This document shows positions 60,184 through 64,000 of a stretch of DNA of 64,000 bases, in pieces. A program made the position numbers and the translations under genes. Under the pieces are notes generated by a model that did not search any database, was not told where the DNA came from, and saw only the letters and a program-made list of their open reading frames with translations. Origin of the DNA: CAZIRF01 sp964541755. GTDB taxonomy: Bacteria > Spirochaetota > Spirochaetia > Treponematales > Breznakiellaceae. Within the stretch, counting starts at the first letter, position 1. The number at the start of each line of letters is the position of its first letter. Location of the stretch: NCBI GenBank assembly GCA_964541755.1, contig CAZIRF010000001.1:175141-239140 (forward strand), given 5' to 3'.

Positions 60184-61673
60184 CGCTGTTCTCTATTAAA
60201 AACGACAGAAAAACGATCGAGAAGGTTCTTGAGCTGTGGTTCTGTATTTACCGAGTACTTTGCCAAAATGGTTGAATCAATCTGATCAAAACTGATGTTT
60301 TCGTTTTCATACTCACAGAACATGTTTGCAAGATAAACCGTTTCTGCAATTGCTGCATTACCAGGGTCCGCGGAGAAGGGGTCATGGTGATAACGTATTG
60401 CAGAGATAAGATTATCCGGAAAATTCCATTTCTCTGCTATCATGGCGCCAATCTCTGCATGATTCATGCCGGCAGCAAGGTCTTCAAAGGTCGTTGCAGG
60501 AATCCCTTTATCTACACAGAAGCTGCGGATATTGTCGAGAAGATCCGGGTGGACATTACGGAAGACAATTTTCCCCATGTCGTGAAGTATACCGCCTACA
60601 TAAACATCATCTATAAGATTCTTCTCTTTGCGGAAATTCTTGGCAAGATTGTATGCATAAAAGGCTGTTTTATAGGAATGTGCCCAGAGGGCTTTAATTT
60701 CTTGCGAATCATCACCAAGTATTTTTTGAGTTCCATATGAAAGGAGAAGGTTTTTTATTCCACGTATACCAACAAGTTTGACCGCCTCTGAAATACTGTC
60801 TACTTTTTTGGGCAGCATGAATTGGGCAGAATTGACAATTTTTAGAAGATCGGCTGTCATGGCCGGATCCATGGATATGTTGCGTGCAATATCTGCCATT
60901 TCCGATTTTGGATCGGAGATCAATCGTTGAATATGCATGATATTGTCCGGGAATTGTGGTAAAGAAACAATGTTGTCTACTATTGCCTTGGAAAGAAGAT
61001 CCAAACTTTCAATTTTCGTTTCCGAGATGGGTATTGATATTCGGGCAATTGTCTCCTTATCGGAGGTAAATACATCGAAGGAATCCTCGTCCAGACCAAT
61101 TTTTTTTAGCATCAGAACAAGAATGACCAAGCCAAGACCGGCCCCTTCGGAATCATCCAGAACTTGGGTCAGAGCCTCTTCGAGTGTATCGTACTGGCGA
61201 GAACGGGCCAATTTGTCGTGAATACGGATAAGTTCGGTCTTTGTCGCAATAACATTGTTGCGAACTTCCATCAATATGCGATTGCCCTTTGAAAGGAAAA
61301 CAAGTTTTATGTAAAAACCCTTCTCCTTTTGAAGGGTAAGGTAATGGGCGATATTATCGAGTGTTGCATCTTTAAAGGATTGCATACCCTCTTTGTAATC
61401 ATCCGGGTCATCGAGGTCGAGACCGCGTTCCATGAAGTATACGCGCTTTGTATTTGCCTTTTTTGCATTTACAGCCAGCTCTCTAACACAGTAGACGAGG
61501 TAATCGCGCAATTTTTCCTGGCCCACTTCAAGGAGAAAGGTTCCCAGAATTTCCTCAATATACATTTCTATTTCGTGGGGAAGGGTATATGTGGTAACAG
61601 TAAGAGGAATGCCTGATTTTACCGCTTTTTTGATTTTTTCCTCATCTACCAAGAGCGCTTGTTGCGATGCCAT
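60180..61673 (-). CDS. GHKL ATPase-like domain fused to HDOD domain
   Basis: A 497-residue soluble protein. The N-terminal ~220 residues resemble a histidine-kinase-type ATPase: an N-box-like VRELAVNAKKANTKRVYF and a G-box-like EGAGLGLVILVLMLKKIG, with no phosphoacceptor His domain. The C-terminal HDOD domain (about 230-490) holds LPQFPDNIMHIQRLISDP, NSAQFMLPKKVDSISEAVKL, GILHDMGKIVFRN and NHAEIGAMIAEKWNFPDNLI. HDOD proteins are signalling scaffolds in motility and cell-cycle control. The HD pair is present in this case. The ATG at 61673 has AGGGGAAG upstream; one at 61697 is less likely. Confidence 0.85.
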   Translation of the reverse strand: MASQQALLVDEEKIKKAVKSGIPLTVTTYTLPHEIEMYIEEILGTFLLEVGQEKLRDYLVYCVRELAVNAKKANTKRVYFMERGLDLDDPDDYKEGMQSFKDATLDNIAHYLTLQKEKGFYIKLVFLSKGNRILMEVRNNVIATKTELIRIHDKLARSRQYDTLEEALTQVLDDSEGAGLGLVILVLMLKKIGLDEDSFDVFTSDKETIARISIPISETKIESLDLLSKAIVDNIVSLPQFPDNIMHIQRLISDPKSEMADIARNISMDPAMTADLLKIVNSAQFMLPKKVDSISEAVKLVGIRGIKNLLLSYGTQKILGDDSQEIKALWAHSYKTAFYAYNLAKNFRKEKNLIDDVYVGGILHDMGKIVFRNVHPDLLDNIRSFCVDKGIPATTFEDLAAGMNHAEIGAMIAEKWNFPDNLISAIRYHHDPFSADPGNAAIAETVYLANMFCEYENENISFDQIDSTILAKYSVNTEPQLKNLLDRFSVVFNREQR

Positions 61674-61738
61674 AGTTCTTCCCCTGCTTGCTTTCATCAG
61701 TCGTGATCATACATGGTAATACTGAAATTCATTATAGC

Positions 61739-61768
61739 ATCATACCTTGATAATGCGTATATTGACAA
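61739..61768 (-). promoter_or_regulatory. Candidate promoter for the ATPase/HDOD gene
   Basis: Minus strand TTGTCA (61768-61763), 18-bp spacer, TATGAT (61744-61739). A consensus TATAAT also lies at 61736-61731 without a matching -35. It interleaves with the gnd promoter. Confidence 0.45.
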
Positions 61769-61775
61769 TTATCCT
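61747..61775 (+). promoter_or_regulatory. Candidate promoter for gnd
   Basis: TTGATA (61747-61752), 17-bp spacer, TATCCT (61770-61775), 41 bases before the gnd ATG. It overlaps the divergent promoter at 61739-61768. Confidence 0.45.
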
Positions 61776-61816
61776 GATGGATACAGAGATGAAATCCGCT
61801 TATGAGGGGGTAAAGG

Positions 61817-63268
61817 ATGTCCCATGCAGATATTGGTGTAGCAGGATTGGCCGTAATGGGTGAAAATCTGGCGGTTAATATGATGCAGCATGGTTTCACG
61901 GTAGCTGTTTACAATCGCAGCGTAGATAAAGTGGATGCGTTTGTTGCGAATCGATGTAAAAATTTGGCCGTAGTCCCTTCACATAGTGTAAAACAATTCG
62001 TGGAAAGCCTCTCCCTTCCGCGGAAAATATTCATGATGGTAAAGGCGGGACATGCGGTCGATGCAAGCATAGATGCCTTTTTGCCCTTCCTTTCGCCGGG
62101 TGACATCCTTATAGATGGTGGCAATTCAAATTATCAGGATACTCGTAGACGATTCGATGAATTGGCGCATAAGGGAATTCGCTATATTGGCTGTGGTGTT
62201 TCCGGGGGAGAAGAAGGCGCTCTTAACGGCCCCTCTCTTATGCCGGGAGGTGATTACAGTGCCTGGCCTGTAGTGGAGCCGATATTATCCGCTATCTCGG
62301 CGAAAGCTCATGATGGTGCTCCCTGCTGCGCATGGACGGGCTCTGATGGAGCCGGACATTTTGTCAAAATGGTCCATAATGGTATTGAATATGGAGACAT
62401 GCAGATTCTCTGTGAGTCTTGGCAATTAATGCGTAGCAGTCTGGGGCTTGATGTTCCAGCTACAGCGGAAATATTTGGAAAATGGAATGAAGGTCGCCTT
62501 GAGAGCTATCTTGTATCGATAACGGCAGATATTTTGGCTTTCAAAGATGAAGACGGGACCTGTTTGGTTGAGAAAATTTTGGACAGCGCTGGTCAAAAAG
62601 GTACCGGGAAGTGGACTGTTATCAATTCTTTGGATTTTGCCGTCTCTACATCGCTTATCGCAGAGGCGGTGTTTGCGCGCATTGTGTCTTCTGGCAAAGA
62701 ACTGCGAAATCGCGCATCGAAATTATTCCCAAAAGGCGACGGATATGTTGGCTCGGGGGTAACTATCAGTATTGATGATCTTGAAACGGCGCTTTTTACC
62801 GCAAAGGTCATTTCTTACGCACAGGGTTTCCAGCTCTTGACTGCCGCCAATACAGAGTTCAATTGGGAAATGGATATGGGGTCTATTGCATCATTATGGC
62901 GGGGCGGTTGTATAATTCGTTCGGCTTTCCTGGATAAAATCATGGACGCCTATTCTTTGAATCCGGGGCTTGAACACTTGCTTTTTGATGAGTATTTTGC
63001 TTCGGTCATTGCATCTGGCCATGGAGCGCTTCGCCGGGTGTGTGCCCATGCGGCCCTGGCAGAGATACCGGTCTCGTCGCTTTCGGGGGCTCTCTCTTGG
63101 TTGGATGCATTTCGGAGTGAGCACCTTCCTGCCAATTTGTTACAGGCACAGCGGGATTATTTTGGAGCCCATGGCTACGAGCGAACAGACAGGCCTCGTG
63201 GTGAGGTATTTCATACCAATTGGACTGGTCATGGTGGGACTACGGCAGCGTCGTCCTATACATTATGA
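61817..63268 (+). CDS. gnd: 6-phosphogluconate dehydrogenase (decarboxylating)
   Basis: A 483-residue enzyme of the oxidative pentose phosphate pathway, making ribulose 5-phosphate, CO2 and NADPH. Motifs: GVAGLAVMGENLAVNMMQHG, ILIDGGNSNYQDTRRR, GCGVSGGEEGALNGPSLMPG and FVKMVHNGIEYGDMQILCES. The C-terminus has ANLLQAQRDYFGAHGYER. Length is typical of the dimeric class. GAGGGGG lies 6 nt upstream of the ATG. Confidence 0.97.
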   Translation: MSHADIGVAGLAVMGENLAVNMMQHGFTVAVYNRSVDKVDAFVANRCKNLAVVPSHSVKQFVESLSLPRKIFMMVKAGHAVDASIDAFLPFLSPGDILIDGGNSNYQDTRRRFDELAHKGIRYIGCGVSGGEEGALNGPSLMPGGDYSAWPVVEPILSAISAKAHDGAPCCAWTGSDGAGHFVKMVHNGIEYGDMQILCESWQLMRSSLGLDVPATAEIFGKWNEGRLESYLVSITADILAFKDEDGTCLVEKILDSAGQKGTGKWTVINSLDFAVSTSLIAEAVFARIVSSGKELRNRASKLFPKGDGYVGSGVTISIDDLETALFTAKVISYAQGFQLLTAANTEFNWEMDMGSIASLWRGGCIIRSAFLDKIMDAYSLNPGLEHLLFDEYFASVIASGHGALRRVCAHAALAEIPVSSLSGALSWLDAFRSEHLPANLLQAQRDYFGAHGYERTDRPRGEVFHTNWTGHGGTTAASSYTL

Positions 63269-63292
63269 TACTTTTGTCATGATGTTACTCGG

Positions 63293-63321
63293 TTGACCCA
63301 AGGGGCCCTTGTTTTTATAGA
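63293..63321 (+). promoter_or_regulatory. Promoter for thrC with palindromic spacer
   Basis: TTGACC (63293-63298), 17-bp spacer, TATAGA (63316-63321). The spacer contains CAAGGGGCCCTTG followed by TTTTT, which could act as an operator or as a weak terminator for gnd. Confidence 0.6.
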
Positions 63322-63333
63322 GGAGACGCGATA

Positions 63334-64000
63334 ATGCAGTTCAAATCCACGCGCGCGCGTACTGGCGGGGTTTCTTTTCGATCGGCAGTTTTGCAGTGTT
63401 TGCCGGAAGATGGCGGGCTTTACATTCCGGTCGAGGTGAGTGATGTTCGCCAGCTTTTCCTCTATATGGATGATCAAATATCGTATCCGGATCTCGTATC
63501 TACCGTAACACCGGCTCTTTTGGGTAGTGAGCTCAATCCGGTTGTTGCAGATACCGTCGCAAAGGAAGCGTACAGTTTTGAGCCGGCTTTGGTGCCTCTG
63601 GATGAACATGTGTCCCTGCTGGAACTCCACAACGGGCCAACCGGTGTATTCAAGGATTTTGGTATTTCCTACTGTGCCTCGATTATTGAACAGTTGGTAG
63701 ATCAAGAGGGGCGTGCGGTGACCTTGACGGCAACAACAGGACAGGCCGGATCGAGCATTGCCCGCGCCTTTGCCGGAAAGCGAAATACCCTTGCGGTCCT
63801 TTTGTATCCAGAGGGGCCCATTCACGGGCTTAAGCCGGAAACTTTTGTAGAGAATGGTGGCAATATTCTGCCCCTTCAGGTAAAAGGCAGTTTTGATGAT
63901 TGCCAGATGCTTATTCAAGCGGCATTCAAGGATCGGGCTCTTATCGACCGGTATTCTTTAACGAGTGCCAATACCATCAATATTGGACGTCTTCTACCGC
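63334..64000 (+). CDS. thrC: Threonine synthase, N-terminal part (runs off the window)
   Basis: The first 222 residues of threonine synthase, which converts phosphohomoserine to threonine with pyridoxal phosphate. The N-terminus (MQFKSTRARTGGVSFRSAVL, then PEDGGLYIP) is typical. Lys107 in NGPTGVFKDFG is the cofactor Schiff-base lysine. LTATTGQAGSSIARAFAGK forms the phosphate-binding loop and TSANTINIGR is conserved. GGAG is 8 nt upstream of the ATG. The frame is open to the window end. An opposite-strand frame over 63277-63918 is only its shadow. Confidence 0.93.
   Translation, partial: MQFKSTRARTGGVSFRSAVLQCLPEDGGLYIPVEVSDVRQLFLYMDDQISYPDLVSTVTPALLGSELNPVVADTVAKEAYSFEPALVPLDEHVSLLELHNGPTGVFKDFGISYCASIIEQLVDQEGRAVTLTATTGQAGSSIARAFAGKRNTLAVLLYPEGPIHGLKPETFVENGGNILPLQVKGSFDDCQMLIQAAFKDRALIDRYSLTSANTINIGRLLP

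Noticed and set aside
63277..63918. Long minus-strand open frame of ~213 residues
   Set aside because: It is the shadow of thrC, whose frame is open to the window end and has clear motifs including the PLP lysine.
1..64000. Prophage, insertion sequence, CRISPR or defence island
   Set aside because: No transposase, integrase, phage structural gene, spaced direct repeats or known defence gene was seen; the content is core chromosomal.

Overview
This window is a chromosomal origin region from a flagellated spirochaete, most likely in the Spirochaetaceae or Spirochaetales. The evidence is a periplasmic-flagella FlaB core flagellin with FlgM nearby, the order gyrA-gyrB / dnaA-dnaN-recF-DUF721 / rpmH-rnpA-yidD-yidC-jag, and many HD-type signalling and TPR proteins. 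I cannot place it to species from the sequence alone. I see no phage, insertion sequence, CRISPR array, tRNA or rRNA. The window is almost entirely core chromosome.

Layout. 0-6.4 kb: the 3' end of an unidentified gene, a small SDR-like protein, a CapA-family protein, a hybrid sensor kinase and an SDF-family transporter. 6.4-13.6 kb (minus strand): ftsK, uppP, a lytic transglycosylase and an unusual Hsp70-substrate-domain/LysM membrane protein. 13.7-25 kb: a TPR protein with an Mrr-like tail, rsmG, tex, a four-module sulfur-handling flavoprotein, an rRNA/tRNA methylase, a membrane histidine kinase and proS. 25.2-33.5 kb: an AddB/AddA-type recombination nuclease pair, a GAF/HD-GYP protein and a Nudix hydrolase. 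33.5-40 kb: a thioesterase, then a MoxR-DUF58-transglutaminase/TPR operon. 40-42.2 kb: metK and an ArfB-like rescue factor, then a gene-free stretch with six GC-rich hairpins, a perfect 16-bp parS site and a strong terminator. 42.2-51.3 kb: gyrA and gyrB (minus) and dnaA, dnaN, recF and a DciA-like gene (plus), with the origin. 51.3-55.5 kb: rpmH, rnpA, yidD, yidC, jag and a secreted unknown. 55.5-64 kb: flaB, a double zinc-ribbon membrane protein, rsmI, flgM, a degenerate iron-ADH-fold protein, a SpoU methylase, an ATPase/HDOD protein, gnd and the start of thrC.

Origin. DnaA-box-like sites lie on both sides of dnaA. The dnaA-dnaN gap holds an exact TTATTCACA box followed by five CTA triplets and an AT-rich stretch. 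This is the arrangement of the DnaA-trio unwinding element known in Bacillus. The parS site about 5 kb away fits an origin-proximal segregation locus.

The main novel signals are: (1) a recurring leaderless-transcript architecture, in which at least seven genes have a sigma70-type -10 hexamer only 6-8 nt before the ATG and no Shine-Dalgarno; (2) a membrane protein joining an Hsp70 peptide-binding domain in the cytoplasm to a LysM domain outside; (3) a TPR protein ending in an apparently inactive Mrr-type nuclease fold; (4) a transglutaminase fused in frame to what looks like a whole secreted TPR protein with its signal peptide; (5) an iron-ADH-fold protein that has lost its metal histidines; (6) a hairpin cluster beside parS. 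Five convergent gene pairs overlap at their 3' ends.
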